Shown here piece by piece: positions 41,790 through 54,446 of a stretch of DNA of 64,000 nt. The notes below the pieces were generated by a model that did no database searches, was not told the DNA's origin, and saw only the letters and a program-made list of their open reading frames with translations. The first letter of the stretch is position 1, and each line of letters starts with the position of its first letter. Origin of the DNA: Rhodococcus sp. IEGM 1381 (lineage in GTDB: Bacteria; Actinomycetota; Actinomycetes; Mycobacteriales; Mycobacteriaceae); contig NZ_JASHKQ010000004.1 of NCBI RefSeq assembly GCF_030056795.1, forward strand, positions 1 to 64,000, written 5' to 3'. A program made the translations under genes and the position numbers.

Positions 41790-42893
41790 ATGCCTGCTGA
41801 TTTCGGTGCCCGTCGTGGTGCCCTGCGAGAACTGTTGGCCGCCGACGGCCTCGATTCGATGTTGATCACCGACTTGCTGAACGTGCGTTATCTGACCGGT
41901 TTCACCGGCTCGAATGCGGCACTGCTGGTCTCGGCGGCGGATTCGGTCGACGGTGAGAACGAGACCGTGATCTGCACCGACGGTCGGTATGTCACCCAGG
42001 TCGCCGAGCAGGTGCCGGATCTGCGTGCCGAGATCGACCGGGCGTCGGCGATACACCTCCTTCGATCGGGAGTGTCGGGTCGTGGCGGCCGCATCGGTTT
42101 CGAGAGTCACGTCGTGACGGTCGACGCCCATCGCAGCTGGGCCGAGTTGGATGGGGGCGTCGAGTTGGTGCGCGCACCCGGTGTCGTCGAGTCGTTGCGC
42201 ATGGTCAAGGACGAATTCGAGGTGGGATTGCTCCGTGATGCGTGCCGCGCAGCCGACGATGCGCTCGCGCAATTGCTGAGCGGAGGCAGCATTCGGGCTG
42301 GGAGAACCGAGCGTGAGGTGGCCCGCGAACTGGAATCTGCGATGCTCGACCACGGCGCCGATGCGATCTCGTTCGAGACCATCGTGGCTGCAGGCGTCAA
42401 TTCCGCAGTGCCGCATCACCGACCGACGGATGCGGTGTTGGCCGAGGGTGACTTCGTGAAGCTGGACTTCGGCGCGCTGGTGGGCGGGTACCACTCCGAC
42501 ATGACCCGGACCTTCGTGATCGGTAGTCCGGCGCAGTGGCAGCGCGACCTGTACGAGTTGGTGCAGCGCTCCCAGACGGCCGGTCGAGAGGCGCTGGCGC
42601 CAGGGGTGAACACCGCTTCGGTCGACGCGGCGTCGCGCTCGGTCATCGAGGACGCAGGGTACGGCGAGTACTTCTTGCACGGGCTCGGTCATGGCGTGGG
42701 CCTGGAAATCCACGAAGCGCCGGGAATCGCGAAGACGAGCACCGGTACACTGCTGAGCGGTGCAGCGGTCACCGTCGAGCCGGGTGTCTACTTCTCCGGT
42801 CGCGGCGGCGTTCGGATCGAGGACACACTCGTCGTTCGCGACGGGGGTCCGGAACTGCTCACCCTGACAAGCAAGGAACTCACGTCCGTCTAG
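41790..42893 (+). CDS. pepQ: Xaa-Pro aminopeptidase / dipeptidase, M24B family
   Basis: Metallopeptidase that splits peptide bonds before proline. An N-terminal creatinase-like domain (LLITDLLNVRYLTGFTGSN-like) precedes the pita-bread catalytic domain with all five metal ligands: two Asp in KLDFGALVGGYHSDMTR, His in GLGHGVGLEIHE, Glu in TVEPGVYF and Glu in RIEDTLVV. 367 residues; ATG start at 41790. It heads a likely pepQ-efp-nusB operon, the order found in mycobacteria. Confidence 0.93.
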   Translation: MPADFGARRGALRELLAADGLDSMLITDLLNVRYLTGFTGSNAALLVSAADSVDGENETVICTDGRYVTQVAEQVPDLRAEIDRASAIHLLRSGVSGRGGRIGFESHVVTVDAHRSWAELDGGVELVRAPGVVESLRMVKDEFEVGLLRDACRAADDALAQLLSGGSIRAGRTEREVARELESAMLDHGADAISFETIVAAGVNSAVPHHRPTDAVLAEGDFVKLDFGALVGGYHSDMTRTFVIGSPAQWQRDLYELVQRSQTAGREALAPGVNTASVDAASRSVIEDAGYGEYFLHGLGHGVGLEIHEAPGIAKTSTGTLLSGAAVTVEPGVYFSGRGGVRIEDTLVVRDGGPELLTLTSKELTSV

Positions 42894-42970
42894 CGCGCGG
42901 GCGGGAGCGAATCTAAGCACGTGACCGACGGCGCGTCACGCGCACAAACGATTGAGGAGACGCGAAGCAA

Positions 42971-43534
42971 GTGGCTTCCACCAGCGATTTCAAGAACGGA
43001 CTGGTTCTCAACCTGGAGAACCAGCTGTGGACGATCATCGAATTCCAGCACGTCAAGCCCGGTAAGGGGCCCGCATTCGTGCGGACCAAGCTCAAGAACG
43101 TGCTCTCGGGCAAGGTCGTCGACAAGACGTTCAACGCCGGTGTGAAGGTCGAGACCGCAACGGTCGACCGTCGCGACATGACCTACCTCTACCACGACGG
43201 CAGCGATTACGTGTTCATGGACGCAGACACGTACGACCAGATCTCGATCGGTGAGGCCACCGTCGGTGACGGTGCTCGCTTCCTGCTCGAGAACCTCCGG
43301 GTTCAGGTCGCCATGCACGAGGGCCTCCCGCTGTATGTCGAGCTTCCCGTCACCGTAGAGCTGGAGGTCAAGCACACCGATCCCGGCCTGCAGGGCGACC
43401 GGTCCACCGGCGGCACCAAGCCGGCGACCCTCGAAACCGGAGCCGAGATCTCGGTGCCGCTGTTCATCAACACCGGTGACAAGCTCAAGGTCGACTCGCG
43501 TGATGGCAACTACCTCGGGCGTGTGAACTCCTAA
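42971..43534 (+). CDS. efp: Translation elongation factor P, PGKGP-loop type
   Basis: Relieves ribosomes stalled at polyproline. Three beta-barrel domains in 187 residues. The tip loop of domain I is the palindrome PGKGP (Pro30-Pro34, Lys32), the form of the actinobacterial EF-P subfamily shown to work without lysine modification. No EpmA or EarP-like modification gene is nearby. GTG start with GAGGAG upstream; nusB starts one base after the stop. Confidence 0.96.
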   Translation: MASTSDFKNGLVLNLENQLWTIIEFQHVKPGKGPAFVRTKLKNVLSGKVVDKTFNAGVKVETATVDRRDMTYLYHDGSDYVFMDADTYDQISIGEATVGDGARFLLENLRVQVAMHEGLPLYVELPVTVELEVKHTDPGLQGDRSTGGTKPATLETGAEISVPLFINTGDKLKVDSRDGNYLGRVNS

Positions 43535-43535
43535 C

Positions 43536-44078
43536 GTGTCATCGAAGAAGTCGACATCCTCCGCCTCGCAGAACGGTGCCCCCGGCACGAAGAAGCTGGG
43601 CGCGCGTCACAAGGCCCGCAAGCGTGCGGTTGACTTTCTGTTCGAGGCGGAGGCGCGCAACGTCGACCCGGTGGACCTGACCGCGGAGCGCATCGAACTC
43701 GCGCGCGCCGACGACACCATCGCGCCGGTCAGTGACTACACCTCGACGTTGGTCGAGGGTGTTGCGGAGAACCTGGATCGCCTCGACGGTGTCATCGCCG
43801 ATCACCTCAAGGATTGGACGCTCACACGTCTTCCTGCGGTCGACCGGGCCATCCTTCGCGTTGCTGTCTGGGAGCTGTTCCATGCCACCGACGTGCCTCC
43901 TGTCGTGGCCGTCGACGAGGCCGTCGAGCTGGCCAAGCAGTTGTCCACCGACGATTCGCCCGGTTTCGTCAACGGTGTGCTCGGCCAGATAGTCCTCGTG
44001 GCACCGCAGGTACGCGCCGCCGCGGCGGCCGTGTCGAGCCATCCGCAGGTCGACACGGCCGGAGACACCGAGCACTGA
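43536..44078 (+). CDS. nusB: Transcription antitermination factor NusB
   Basis: Binds boxA RNA with NusE to prevent early termination, chiefly in rRNA operons. The all-helical NusB domain runs from [19 protein letters not shown] to [10 protein letters not shown]. About 20 Ser/Lys-rich residues precede the domain and an alanine-rich tail follows. GTG start. The stop is followed by a 12-base-pair hairpin and the pyr leader. Confidence 0.94.
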   Translation: MSSKKSTSSASQNGAPGTKKLGARHKARKRAVDFLFEAEARNVDPVDLTAERIELARADDTIAPVSDYTSTLVEGVAENLDRLDGVIADHLKDWTLTRLPAVDRAILRVAVWELFHATDVPPVVAVDEAVELAKQLSTDDSPGFVNGVLGQIVLVAPQVRAAAAAVSSHPQVDTAGDTEH

Positions 44079-44104
44079 CCGAACGCTCGACGGTCCTGTG
44101 ACCG

Positions 44105-44144
44105 AACGCTCTGCGAGCCTGGTAGGTGTGGTTCGCAGAGCGTT
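44105..44144 (+). terminator. Hairpin between nusB and the pyr operon
   Basis: Perfect 12-base-pair stem (44105-44116 AACGCTCTGCGA, 44133-44144 TCGCAGAGCGTT) with a 16-base loop, starting 27 bases after the nusB stop and without a T run. The left arm lies in a 13-base direct repeat, TGACCGAACGCTC, whose first copy begins at the nusB stop codon (44076-44088 and 44099-44111). Either an intrinsic terminator of the efp-nusB unit or part of the pyr leader. Confidence 0.6.
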
Positions 44145-44181
44145 GCTAGGCTCTACGCAGTTCATGTCAGACATCCTTTAA

Positions 44182-45778
<1,597 letters not shown>

Positions 45779-45782
<4 letters not shown>

Positions 45783-47095
45783 CCGCATCCACGTCCTCGG
45801 TTCTGCTGCGAGGCGTCCTACTGTACGGCGAGGGCTCCGAAACCGACGTGCTCATCACCGGCGAGGAGATCGCCGCAATCGGTGCCGACCTCGATGCTGA
45901 CGGCGCGCAGGTGATCGACGCCCGCGGCCACATTCTGCTTCCCGGATTCGTCGACATGCACACGCATCTGCGCGAACCGGGCCGTGAAGATACCGAAACG
46001 ATCGAATCCGGCTCGGCAGCAGCGGCTCTGGGCGGTTACACCGCGGTGTTCGCCATGGCGAACACCGATCCGGTTGCCGATTCGGTGGTCGTTACCGACC
46101 ATGTGTGGCGCCGCGGACAGGAAGTCGGGCTCGTCGACGTCCACCCCGTCGGGGCGATCACCGTCGGGTTGAAGGGCAAGCAACTCGCCGAGATGGCCAC
46201 GATGGCTGCGGGAATCGGCAGAGTGAAGATGTTCTCCGACGACGGACATTGCGTCGACGATCCGCTGATCATGCGTCGGGCGTTGGAATACTCGAGCTCA
46301 CTCGGCGTACTCATCGCGCAGCATGCCGAGGAGCCCCGGCTCACCGTCGGTGCCGTCGCACACGAGGGACCCACTGCTGCGCGCCTCGGACTGGCCGGGT
46401 GGCCGCGTGCGGCAGAGGAATCGATCGTTGCGCGCGACGCACTGCTCGCCCGAGACGCGGGCGCACGGGTGCACATCTGCCATGCCTCCACTGCGGGAAC
46501 CGTCGAGCTGATGAAATGGGCTCGCGGACAGGGTATTTCGATCACTGCCGAGGTCACCCCGCATCATCTGTTGCTCGACGATTCGCGGCTCGAAACGTAC
46601 GACGCGATCAACAAGGTGAATCCACCACTGCGCGAGAAGTCCGATGTCGACGCCCTCCGTCGAGGCCTCGCGGACGGTGTGATCGATTGTGTGGCCACCG
46701 ATCACGCGCCCCACGCCGAGCAGGACAAATGCTGCGAATTCTCGATCGCACGTCCCGGCATGCTCGGACTCGAGACCGCACTGTCCATCGTGGTCGACAC
46801 GATGGTGACTCCCGGCCTGCTCGATTGGCTGGGTGTGGCCCGAGTGATGAGCGAGCGTCCAGCGCAGATCGTCGGGTTGTCCGACCAGGGCCGGCCGATC
46901 GAGGTGGGCGAGATCGCCAACCTCACCGTGGTCGATCCGGACGCGAGCTGGACGGTATCGGGCAAGAAGTTGGCCAGCGTCGCGCACAACACACCGTTCG
47001 AGGACATGACCTTCTCCTCGAAGGTGACCACGACCGTGTTGCGCGGACGAATCACCGTCCGCGACGGAGTCGTGGCGAACAGGGCAGGGGAGTAG
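45779..47095 (+). CDS. pyrC: Dihydroorotase (class I)
   Basis: Zinc enzyme closing carbamoyl aspartate to dihydroorotate. Metal motif HTHLREPG (about residue 60), then [20 protein letters not shown], the histidines in IAQHAEE and HICHAST, and the catalytic Asp in ATDHAPHA. 438 residues, typical for class I. Starts inside the pyrB end. Confidence 0.96.
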
Positions 47096-47099
47096 AGCC

Positions 47100-47606
47100 G
47101 TGGACAGAGTTCTCATCGTCATCGGATTCATCCTGTTCTGGGCGCTGATGATCGCGCTGATCTTCTGGGGTTGGCGAGGACGGCAGAAGCGTCAAGAAGA
47201 CCGAATCGGTGAATTCCCGGCCGTGCCCGACGATCTGGGTGCCACGCACATCGAGCCGACCACCGGCCTGTACGTCGGCAGCACCATCGCGCCGAGCTGG
47301 CAGGACCGGATCGCCGTCGGCGACATCGGCCACCGCGCTACCGGTGAACTCTCCCGATACGAGAAGGGAATTCTTCTCGATCGAAACGGCGAATCGCCCA
47401 TCTGGATTCCGGCGGAATCGATTCGCGCGATCCGCACCGAACGCGGGTTGGCAGGCAAGGTGATGACCAAGGACGGGCTCCTGGTGATTCGCTGGGAGCT
47501 GCCGACTGGGACCGAGATAGACACCGGCTTCCGGGCCGACGACAAGCAGATCTACCCGGTGTGGACAGCGAGTGCCACCGGAGAAACCAAGGAGGAAACC
47601 GCGTGA
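47100..47606 (+). CDS. Conserved pyr-operon membrane protein (Rv1382-like, PH-like)
   Basis: 168-residue protein with one N-terminal membrane helix (about residues 4-23), a basic stretch (RGRQKRQ) and a C-terminal beta-rich domain resembling bacterial PH-like folds. It occupies the place of M. tuberculosis Rv1382, between pyrC and carA. Function unknown; the conserved location suggests a link to pyrimidine supply or simply operon history. GTG start four bases after pyrC; overlaps carA by four bases. Confidence 0.8.
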   Translation: MDRVLIVIGFILFWALMIALIFWGWRGRQKRQEDRIGEFPAVPDDLGATHIEPTTGLYVGSTIAPSWQDRIAVGDIGHRATGELSRYEKGILLDRNGESPIWIPAESIRAIRTERGLAGKVMTKDGLLVIRWELPTGTEIDTGFRADDKQIYPVWTASATGETKEETA

Positions 47607-48733
47607 GCAGCGCAGTTCTTGTTCTGGAGGACGGCCGAACATTCCGCGGCACCACATTCGGCGCACAGGGGCGCACCCTCGGCGAGGCCGTGTTCTGCAC
47701 CGGAATGACCGGGTACCAGGAGACACTCACCGACCCGAGCTACCACCGACAGATCGTCGTCGCAACTGCGCCGCAGATCGGCAACACCGGCTGGAACCAA
47801 GAGGACGGTGAAGCCGCCAGCGCTCAGGATCCCAACAAGATCTGGGTCGCCGGCTACGTCGTCCGAGATCCGGCCCGCCGCACCTCGAGTTGGCGCTCGA
47901 CCGGGACTCTGCAGGATCAGCTCGAGGCGCAGAACGTCGTGGGCATCGCCGGAATCGACACGCGCGCCCTGGTGCGGCACCTGCGCACCCGAGGTTCGAT
48001 GCGAGCGGGAGTGTTCTCGGGCGACGCGCTCGGCACCTCGGACGAGATGCTCGGGCAGGTGGTCGGCCAGCCGTCGATGCTCGGTGCCGATCTCGCCGGT
48101 GAAGTGACCACCGGAGCCCGCTACACCATCGAGCCGTCCGGCGACGCTCGATTCACCGTCGTCGCAGTCGATCTCGGTATCAAGACCAACACTCCGCGGA
48201 TGTTCGCCGAGCGCGGTATCCGCGTGCACGTGGTGCCGTCGAACACCACCATCGAGCAAGTTCTGGAGCTGAACCCCGACGGTGTCTTCCTGTCCAACGG
48301 ACCGGGCGACCCGGCCACGGCCGACACCAGCGTCGCGTTGACCAGAGAAGTGCTCGAGCGGAAGCTGCCGCTGTTCGGTATCTGCTTCGGCAACCAGATA
48401 TTCGGGCGGGCGCTCGGCCGCGGCACCTACAAGATGAAGTTCGGCCACCGCGGCATGAACATCCCGGTGATCGAGCACACCACCGGCCGCATCGCGATCA
48501 CTGCACAGAACCACGGATTTGCACTCGAAGGCGAAGCAGGCGAGGAGTTCGACACCGACTTCGGCCGCGCCCGGATCAGCCACACGTGCGCCAACGACGG
48601 CACCGTCGAAGGCGTCGAGCTGATCGACGGGAGCGCCTTCTCCGTGCAGTACCACCCCGAGGCCGCGGCCGGTCCACACGACGCGGCCTACCTCTTCGAT
48701 CGTTTCACCAGCGTCCTTCAGGAGAAGAAGTAA
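47603..48733 (+). CDS. carA: Carbamoyl-phosphate synthase small (glutaminase) subunit
   Basis: Releases ammonia from glutamine for CarB. The N-terminal CPSase domain ([18 protein letters not shown]) is followed by a class I glutamine amidotransferase domain with nucleophile Cys in LFGICFGNQ and the His/Glu pair in [10 protein letters not shown]. 376 residues. GTG start with AAGGAGGAA; the TAA shares a base with the carB ATG. Confidence 0.96.
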   Translation: MSSAVLVLEDGRTFRGTTFGAQGRTLGEAVFCTGMTGYQETLTDPSYHRQIVVATAPQIGNTGWNQEDGEAASAQDPNKIWVAGYVVRDPARRTSSWRSTGTLQDQLEAQNVVGIAGIDTRALVRHLRTRGSMRAGVFSGDALGTSDEMLGQVVGQPSMLGADLAGEVTTGARYTIEPSGDARFTVVAVDLGIKTNTPRMFAERGIRVHVVPSNTTIEQVLELNPDGVFLSNGPGDPATADTSVALTREVLERKLPLFGICFGNQIFGRALGRGTYKMKFGHRGMNIPVIEHTTGRIAITAQNHGFALEGEAGEEFDTDFGRARISHTCANDGTVEGVELIDGSAFSVQYHPEAAAGPHDAAYLFDRFTSVLQEKK

Positions 48734-51700
48734 TGCCACGCCGCACAGACCTGAACCACGTCCTGGTCATCGGATCCGGCCCGATCGTCATCGGTCAGGC
48801 CTGCGAGTTCGACTACTCCGGTACCCAGGCCTGCCGAGTGCTGCGCGAGGAAGGGCTCCGCGTCAGCCTCGTCAACTCCAACCCGGCGACGATCATGACC
48901 GATCCCGAGTTCGCCGACGCCACCTACGTCGAGCCCATCACGGCGGAGTTCATCGAGAAGATCTTTGCCCGCGAGGCCGAGCAGGGCCACCCGATCCAGG
49001 CCGTGCTCGCCACCCTCGGCGGCCAGACGGCGCTCAACGCTGCTGTCGCACTGCATGATCAAGGCATCCTGACCAAATACGGCGTGGAGCTGATCGGGGC
49101 CGATTTCGACGCGATCCAACGTGGTGAGGATCGGCAGAAGTTCAAGGACATCGTGGCCGAGGTCGGCGGTGAATCCGCGAAATCGGCCGTCTGTTACACG
49201 ATGGACGAGGTCCGTGCGACCGTCGCCGAATTGGGCTTCCCCGTCGTCGTCCGACCGTCGTTCACGATGGGTGGTCTCGGATCGGGACTTGCATACAACG
49301 ACCAGGATCTCACCCGCATCGCCGGCGGCGGACTCGCTGCGTCGCCCACGGCGAACGTCCTCATCGAGGAGTCGATCCTCGGGTGGAAGGAATACGAGCT
49401 CGAGCTCATGCGCGACGGCCGCGACAACGTGGTCATCGTGTGCTCCATCGAGAACGTCGATCCCGTCGGCGTGCACACCGGCGACTCGGTGACCGTCGCC
49501 CCGGCGATGACCCTGACCGACCGCGAATATCAGAAGATGCGCGATCTCTCGATCGACATCCTGCGCGAGGTGGGCGTCGACACCGGCGGCTGCAACATCC
49601 AGTTCGCGATGGATCCGACCGACGGTCGACTGGTGGTCATCGAGATGAACCCGCGTGTTTCGCGCTCGTCGGCGTTGGCGTCGAAGGCAACCGGCTACCC
49701 GATCGCCAAGATGGCCGCCAAACTGGCCATCGGTTACACGCTCGACGAAATCGTCAACGACATCACACGCGAAACCCCGGCGTGCTTCGAGCCGACGCTC
49801 GACTACGTGGTCGTCAAGGCACCGCGGTTCGCATTCGAGAAGTTTCCCGGTGCCGACGGCACTCTGACCACGACGATGAAGTCGGTGGGTGAGGCCATGT
49901 CCATCGGCCGCAACTTCACCGAGGCATTCGGCAAGGTGCTGCGCTCGCTCGAAACGAAGCGGGCCGGCTACTGGACCGGCCCGGAGGTGGAGGCGGAGAG
50001 CCTCGAAGCGCTGCTCGCGGACCTGTCCGTTCCTCAGGACGGTCGGATGTACGGGATCGAGAAGGCATTCGCAATGGGCGCCACTCTCGAGCAGCTCTTC
50101 GAGGCGACCAAGATCGACCCGTGGTTCCTCGACCAGTTCCAGCAGATCCACGAACTCGGCGTCCAGGTCCGCGAGGCGGCCGAATTCGACGAGGCGCTGC
50201 TGCGTCAGGCGAAGTACCACGGCCTGTCCGACCGCCAGATCGCTGCTCTGCGCCCCGAACTCGACGGCGAGGACGGCGTGCGTGCGCTGCGCGACGAGCT
50301 CGGTGTACATCCCGTCTACAAGACGGTCGACACCTGCGCGGCGGAGTTCGAGGCCAAGACCCCATACCACTACGGCACCTACGAGCTCGATCCCGAAGCC
50401 GAGTCCGAGGTTGCGCCGCAGCCGGACCGACCCAAGGTCCTGATCCTCGGATCGGGTCCCAACCGCATCGGTCAGGGAATCGAATTCGACTACAGCTGTG
50501 TGCACGCGGCACTGACACTGTCCGAGGCCGGCTACGAGACGGTCATGGTCAACTGCAACCCCGAGACCGTCTCCACCGACTACGACACCGCCGACCGCCT
50601 GTACTTCGAGCCACTGACCTTCGAGGACGTGCTCGAGGTCTACCGGGCCGAGGCCGCCTCGGGAACGGTGCGCGGGGTCATCGTCCAGCTGGGTGGCCAG
50701 ACTCCGCTCGGCCTGGCGAAGCGGCTGAAGGCCGCGGGCGTTCCCATCGTCGGAACATCGCCCGAGGCCATCGATCTCGCCGAGGACCGTGGCGAGTTCG
50801 GCAAGGTGCTCGACGCTGCCGGCCTGCCCGCTGCCAAGTACGGCACCGCGACGACGTTCGACGGAGCCCGTGAGATCGCGTCGGGCATCGGCTACCCGGT
50901 ACTCGTCCGCCCGTCGTACGTACTCGGCGGACGCGGGATGGAAATCGTGTACGACGAGCCGTCACTCGCGACGTACATCTCCAATGCGACGGAGATCTCG
51001 GACGACCGCCCGGTGCTGGTCGACCGTTTCCTCGAAGATGCTGTCGAGATCGACGTCGACGCACTGTGCGACGGCACCGAGGTGTACATCGGCGGAATCA
51101 TGGAACACATCGAGGAGGCCGGTATCCACTCCGGCGACTCGGCGTGCGCGTTGCCGCCGATCACACTCGGCAAGACCGACATCGAGAACGTGCGGCGATC
51201 CACCGAGGCTCTCGCGAAGGGCATCGGCGTGCGCGGCCTGCTCAACGTTCAGTACGCACTCAAGGACGACATCCTGTACGTCCTCGAAGCCAACCCGCGT
51301 GCGAGCCGCACGGTTCCGTTCGTCTCCAAGGCGACTGCCGTACAGCTCGCGAAGGCCTGCGCCCGAGTGATGCTCGGGGAGAGTATTGCCGAGCTGCGGA
51401 CCGCAGGCATCCTGCCCGAGACAGGGGACGGCGGCACCGTCCCGGCCGGCGCCCCGATTGCAGTCAAGGAAGCGGTGTTGCCGTTCAACCGGTTCCGTCG
51501 TGCGGACGGAACCGGAGTGGACACTCTGCTCAGCCCGGAAATGAAGTCCACCGGTGAGGTGATGGGAATCGACTTCGATTTCGGTACCGCTTTCGCCAAG
51601 AGTCAGACCGCTGCATACGGCTCGTTGCCCGCGAGCGGAGCGGTGTTCGTGTCGGTGGCGAACAAGGACAAGCGGTCACTGATCTTCCCGGTGAAGCGAC

Positions 51701-52074
51701 TGGCGGATCTGGGCTTCACGATCCTGGCGACCGAAGGTACCGCAGATGTGTTGCGGCGCAATGGAATCAAATGCGAACAGGTGTACAAGCAGTCCGGCGA
51801 GGACGTGCCGGTGGGGGAGCGGACCATCGTCGACCGGATACTTGCAGGTGACATCGCGATGGTGATCAACACCCCGTACGGAAACTCCGGTCCCCGCGTC
51901 GACGGGTACGAGATCCGTAGCGCCGCAGTGGCGCAGAACATTCCGTGCATCACCACGGTGCAGGGTGCGTCGGCTGCAGTGCAGGGCATCGAAGCCGGTA
52001 TCGCCGGCGGAATCGGCGTCCGCTCGCTCCAGGACCTGCATGCGGGGCTGAAGCAGGGGCTGGGAGTGGAATGA
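48733..52074 (+). CDS. carB: Carbamoyl-phosphate synthase large subunit
   Basis: Makes carbamoyl phosphate for pyrimidines and arginine. 1113 residues with the duplicated ATP-grasp synthetase halves: first ([21 protein letters not shown] start; [23 protein letters not shown]) and second ([43 protein letters not shown]), joined by an oligomerisation domain, with a C-terminal MGS-like allosteric domain ([23 protein letters not shown]) from about residue 970. ATG start overlapping carA; the stop overlaps pyrF (ATGA). Confidence 0.97.
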   Translation: MPRRTDLNHVLVIGSGPIVIGQACEFDYSGTQACRVLREEGLRVSLVNSNPATIMTDPEFADATYVEPITAEFIEKIFAREAEQGHPIQAVLATLGGQTALNAAVALHDQGILTKYGVELIGADFDAIQRGEDRQKFKDIVAEVGGESAKSAVCYTMDEVRATVAELGFPVVVRPSFTMGGLGSGLAYNDQDLTRIAGGGLAASPTANVLIEESILGWKEYELELMRDGRDNVVIVCSIENVDPVGVHTGDSVTVAPAMTLTDREYQKMRDLSIDILREVGVDTGGCNIQFAMDPTDGRLVVIEMNPRVSRSSALASKATGYPIAKMAAKLAIGYTLDEIVNDITRETPACFEPTLDYVVVKAPRFAFEKFPGADGTLTTTMKSVGEAMSIGRNFTEAFGKVLRSLETKRAGYWTGPEVEAESLEALLADLSVPQDGRMYGIEKAFAMGATLEQLFEATKIDPWFLDQFQQIHELGVQVREAAEFDEALLRQAKYHGLSDRQIAALRPELDGEDGVRALRDELGVHPVYKTVDTCAAEFEAKTPYHYGTYELDPEAESEVAPQPDRPKVLILGSGPNRIGQGIEFDYSCVHAALTLSEAGYETVMVNCNPETVSTDYDTADRLYFEPLTFEDVLEVYRAEAASGTVRGVIVQLGGQTPLGLAKRLKAAGVPIVGTSPEAIDLAEDRGEFGKVLDAAGLPAAKYGTATTFDGAREIASGIGYPVLVRPSYVLGGRGMEIVYDEPSLATYISNATEISDDRPVLVDRFLEDAVEIDVDALCDGTEVYIGGIMEHIEEAGIHSGDSACALPPITLGKTDIENVRRSTEALAKGIGVRGLLNVQYALKDDILYVLEANPRASRTVPFVSKATAVQLAKACARVMLGESIAELRTAGILPETGDGGTVPAGAPIAVKEAVLPFNRFRRADGTGVDTLLSPEMKSTGEVMGIDFDFGTAFAKSQTAAYGSLPASGAVFVSVANKDKRSLIFPVKRLADLGFTILATEGTADVLRRNGIKCEQVYKQSGEDVPVGERTIVDRILAGDIAMVINTPYGNSGPRVDGYEIRSAAVAQNIPCITTVQGASAAVQGIEAGIAGGIGVRSLQDLHAGLKQGLGVE

Positions 52075-52898
52075 GCCATCGGAGTTGGTCGGATCGGCTG
52101 CGCGCGGCGGTGAGTGCGCGCGGTCGACTGTGTGTCGGTATCGATCCGCATCCGGCGCTGCTCGAGGCATGGGAGTTGCCACGCTCGGCGGACGGTCTCG
52201 AGGTGTTCGCCGAGCTGTGCGTCGAGGCGTTCGTCGGTGAGGTGGCGATCGTCAAGCCTCAGGTGGCCTTCTTCGAGGCGTACGGATCTGCCGGGTACGC
52301 GGTGCTCGAACGTACTGTCAGTGTGCTTCGGGATGCGGGCACCCTGGTGATCGCAGATGCGAAGCGCGGCGACATCGGCACCACGATGGATGCGTATGCG
52401 CAGGCCTGGATAGAGCCCGAGTCGCCGTTGTCTTCCGATGCGGTCACGGTGTCGCCGTACCTGGGCTTCGATTCTCTGAACGAGACCGTAGAGCGTGCGG
52501 TGCGCCACCATCGCGGCGTGTTCGTGCTGGCCAGAACATCCAATGCCGAGGGGGCGACTCTGCAGCAGGCCACGGCCTCGGATGGCAGATCGGTCGCTCA
52601 GTCGATCGTCGACGCGGCGGTCGTACGTAACCGTGTCGATCGCGACACCGTGGGACTGGTCGTCGGTGCCACGCGTGATCACGGACTCGATCTCTCGGAT
52701 TACGTCGGACCGATCCTCGCGCCAGGTCTGGGAGCGCAGGGGGCGACGGTTGCCGATCTCGCGGACATCTTCCGCGATTGCCGTGAGCTCGTGCTCCCGA
52801 ACTCGTCTCGTGGTGTTCTGGCGGCCGGCCCGTCGGTGACGGCATTGCGGGACGCGGCGACGCGGTTGCGCGATGAGATCGAAGCCGGTCTCGCATAG
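52071..52898 (+). CDS. pyrF: Orotidine 5'-phosphate decarboxylase, type 2
   Basis: Final decarboxylation to UMP. The type 2 motif [10 protein letters not shown], the beginning [11 protein letters not shown], and [11 protein letters not shown] are present. 275 residues, the longer actinobacterial/type 2 form. Closes the pyr operon; 209 bases without a recognisable gene separate it from mihF, which probably has its own promoter there. Confidence 0.95.
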   Translation: MSHRSWSDRLRAAVSARGRLCVGIDPHPALLEAWELPRSADGLEVFAELCVEAFVGEVAIVKPQVAFFEAYGSAGYAVLERTVSVLRDAGTLVIADAKRGDIGTTMDAYAQAWIEPESPLSSDAVTVSPYLGFDSLNETVERAVRHHRGVFVLARTSNAEGATLQQATASDGRSVAQSIVDAAVVRNRVDRDTVGLVVGATRDHGLDLSDYVGPILAPGLGAQGATVADLADIFRDCRELVLPNSSRGVLAAGPSVTALRDAATRLRDEIEAGLA

Positions 52899-53107
52899 TC
52901 GACGCTGCTGCGCTCCGGCACCAGGGGGCGAGTTAGCGGTGAACGCGAGTCGTCGGTACGGTCGCTAGCGCTGCCGACGAACAGTGCGGATCGCCAGTGC
53001 GGAGCGCCGATGACCGCGGTTTGCGGCAGTGGAACACCGATGGTCGACGTGCCGACAACGATCGTGTGCGTCGTATCGCCCAGAACGAGAAGACGGAGGA
53101 ACCGACA

Positions 53108-53428
53108 GTGGCCCTTCCCCAGTTGACCCCGGAGCAGCGTGCCGCTGCCCTCGAGAAGGCAGCGATCGCCAGGAAAGCGCGCGCCGAGCTCAAGGAGCGC
53201 CTCAAGCGCGGCGGCACCGATCTCAAGCAGGTGCTCAAAGACGCCGAGACGGACGAGATTCTCGGAAAGATGAAGGTCTCCGCGCTGCTCGAGGCCCTGC
53301 CGAAGGTGGGCAAGGTCAAGGCCGCGGAGTTGATGACGGAATTGGAGATCGCGCCCACCCGTCGACTGCGCGGTCTCGGCGATCGGCAGCGCAAGGCGCT
53401 GTTGACGAAGTTCGATTTCGAGGCCTGA
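53108..53428 (+). CDS. mihF: mIHF, actinobacterial integration host factor
   Basis: Small nucleoid-associated protein unrelated in sequence to enterobacterial IHF, first known as a factor for phage L5 integration. 106 residues: a basic helical N-terminus ([34 protein letters not shown]) and a helix-two-turn-helix region ([32 protein letters not shown]). The GTG at 53108 has GGAGGA seven bases upstream; the frame is open further upstream but that part lacks conservation. gmk follows after five bases. Confidence 0.95.
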   Translation: MALPQLTPEQRAAALEKAAIARKARAELKERLKRGGTDLKQVLKDAETDEILGKMKVSALLEALPKVGKVKAAELMTELEIAPTRRLRGLGDRQRKALLTKFDFEA

Positions 53429-53433
53429 CGACT

Positions 53434-54045
53434 GTGAGTGACACTGCGGCGACATCGGTCCCGGAGAACAAGCGCGGCCGGTTGGTGGTGCTGTCGGGAC
53501 CCTCCGGCGTCGGCAAGTCCAGTGTCGTTCGGCTGGTGCGCGCGGCGCTGCCCGAGCTGGTCTTCAGCGTGTCGGTCACGACTCGATCACCGCGACCCGG
53601 TGAGACCGACGGACAGGACTACCACTTCGTGCCTGCCGACGAGTTCGACCGGATGATCGCCGACGGCGAGCTGCTCGAGTGGGCAAGCATCCACGGTGGC
53701 CTGCAGCGGTCCGGCACTCCGTCCGCGCCCGTCGATGCCGCTCTCGAGGCGGGCAGCCCGGTTCTGCTCGAGCTCGATCTGGCGGGTGCCCGGGCGGTAC
53801 GCGTATCCAAACCGGAGGCTCTGCTGGTGTTCATGGCTCCGCCGACCTGGGAGGATCTTGTCGCCCGGTTGGTCGGTCGCGCGACCGAGGAAAGCGCGGC
53901 GACGGAGCGTCGACTGGAGACCGCGCGGGTGGAATTGGCCGCGCAGGACGAGTTCGACACGGTGGTTGTCAATACCGATGTCGACCATTCGTGCGAACAG
54001 TTGGTATCCTTGTTGGTCGGTAGGTCGTCGGTCGGCAACAGCTGA
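53434..54045 (+). CDS. gmk: Guanylate kinase
   Basis: Converts GMP to GDP. P-loop [10 protein letters not shown] (about residues 21-30), the GMP-binding [18 protein letters not shown] and the lid region with R residues ([11 protein letters not shown]). 203 residues. The usual P-loop glycine pattern is complete. GTG start. In the later GxxY region the protein reads [13 protein letters not shown] where homologues commonly have a HGNxYGT pattern, so the GMP-contacting tyrosine appears replaced. Confidence 0.94.
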   Translation: MSDTAATSVPENKRGRLVVLSGPSGVGKSSVVRLVRAALPELVFSVSVTTRSPRPGETDGQDYHFVPADEFDRMIADGELLEWASIHGGLQRSGTPSAPVDAALEAGSPVLLELDLAGARAVRVSKPEALLVFMAPPTWEDLVARLVGRATEESAATERRLETARVELAAQDEFDTVVVNTDVDHSCEQLVSLLVGRSSVGNS

Positions 54046-54117
54046 CCATTCCCACGGCGCACGAGGCCCCGACCAGCTAGTTCGTAGCACCAACGATGCA
54101 ATTTCAGGAGATCATCA

Positions 54118-54423
54118 GTGAGCAGCACTTCAGCGGCCGTTTCCGACTTCGACGGACGCAGCGCTCTGCCGGCCTACGACACGCCGCTCGGCATCACCAA
54201 TCCACCCATCGACGAGTTGCTTGCCCGCACCTCGTCCAAGTACGCCCTCGTGATCTACGCAGCGAAGCGTGCGCGTCAGATCAACGACTACTACAACCAG
54301 CTCGGTGACGGCATCCTCGAGTACGTGGGACCGCTCGTCGAGCCGGGTCTGCAGGAGAAGCCGCTGTCGATCGCTCTCCGCGAGATCCACGCGGACCTCC
54401 TCGAGCACACCGAAGGCGAATAA
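54118..54423 (+). CDS. rpoZ: RNA polymerase omega subunit
   Basis: Assists assembly of beta-prime in RNA polymerase. 101 residues with the omega core [28 protein letters not shown] and the actinobacterial central extension [26 protein letters not shown] start after AGGAGATC. coaBC begins 23 bases downstream with its own AGAGGAA. Confidence 0.96.
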   Translation: MSSTSAAVSDFDGRSALPAYDTPLGITNPPIDELLARTSSKYALVIYAAKRARQINDYYNQLGDGILEYVGPLVEPGLQEKPLSIALREIHADLLEHTEGE

Positions 54424-54446
54424 GAACCCTACAGAGGAAATCTGAC

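Noticed and set aside
42919..42939. Short inverted repeat CGTGAC/GTCACG upstream of efp
   Set aside because: Six-base stem in very GC-rich sequence; expected by chance and not placed over the ribosome binding site.
48718..50505. 595-codon antisense open frame opposite carB
   Set aside because: Leucine/valine/aspartate-rich mirror of carB codons with no motif; carB on the plus strand is certain.
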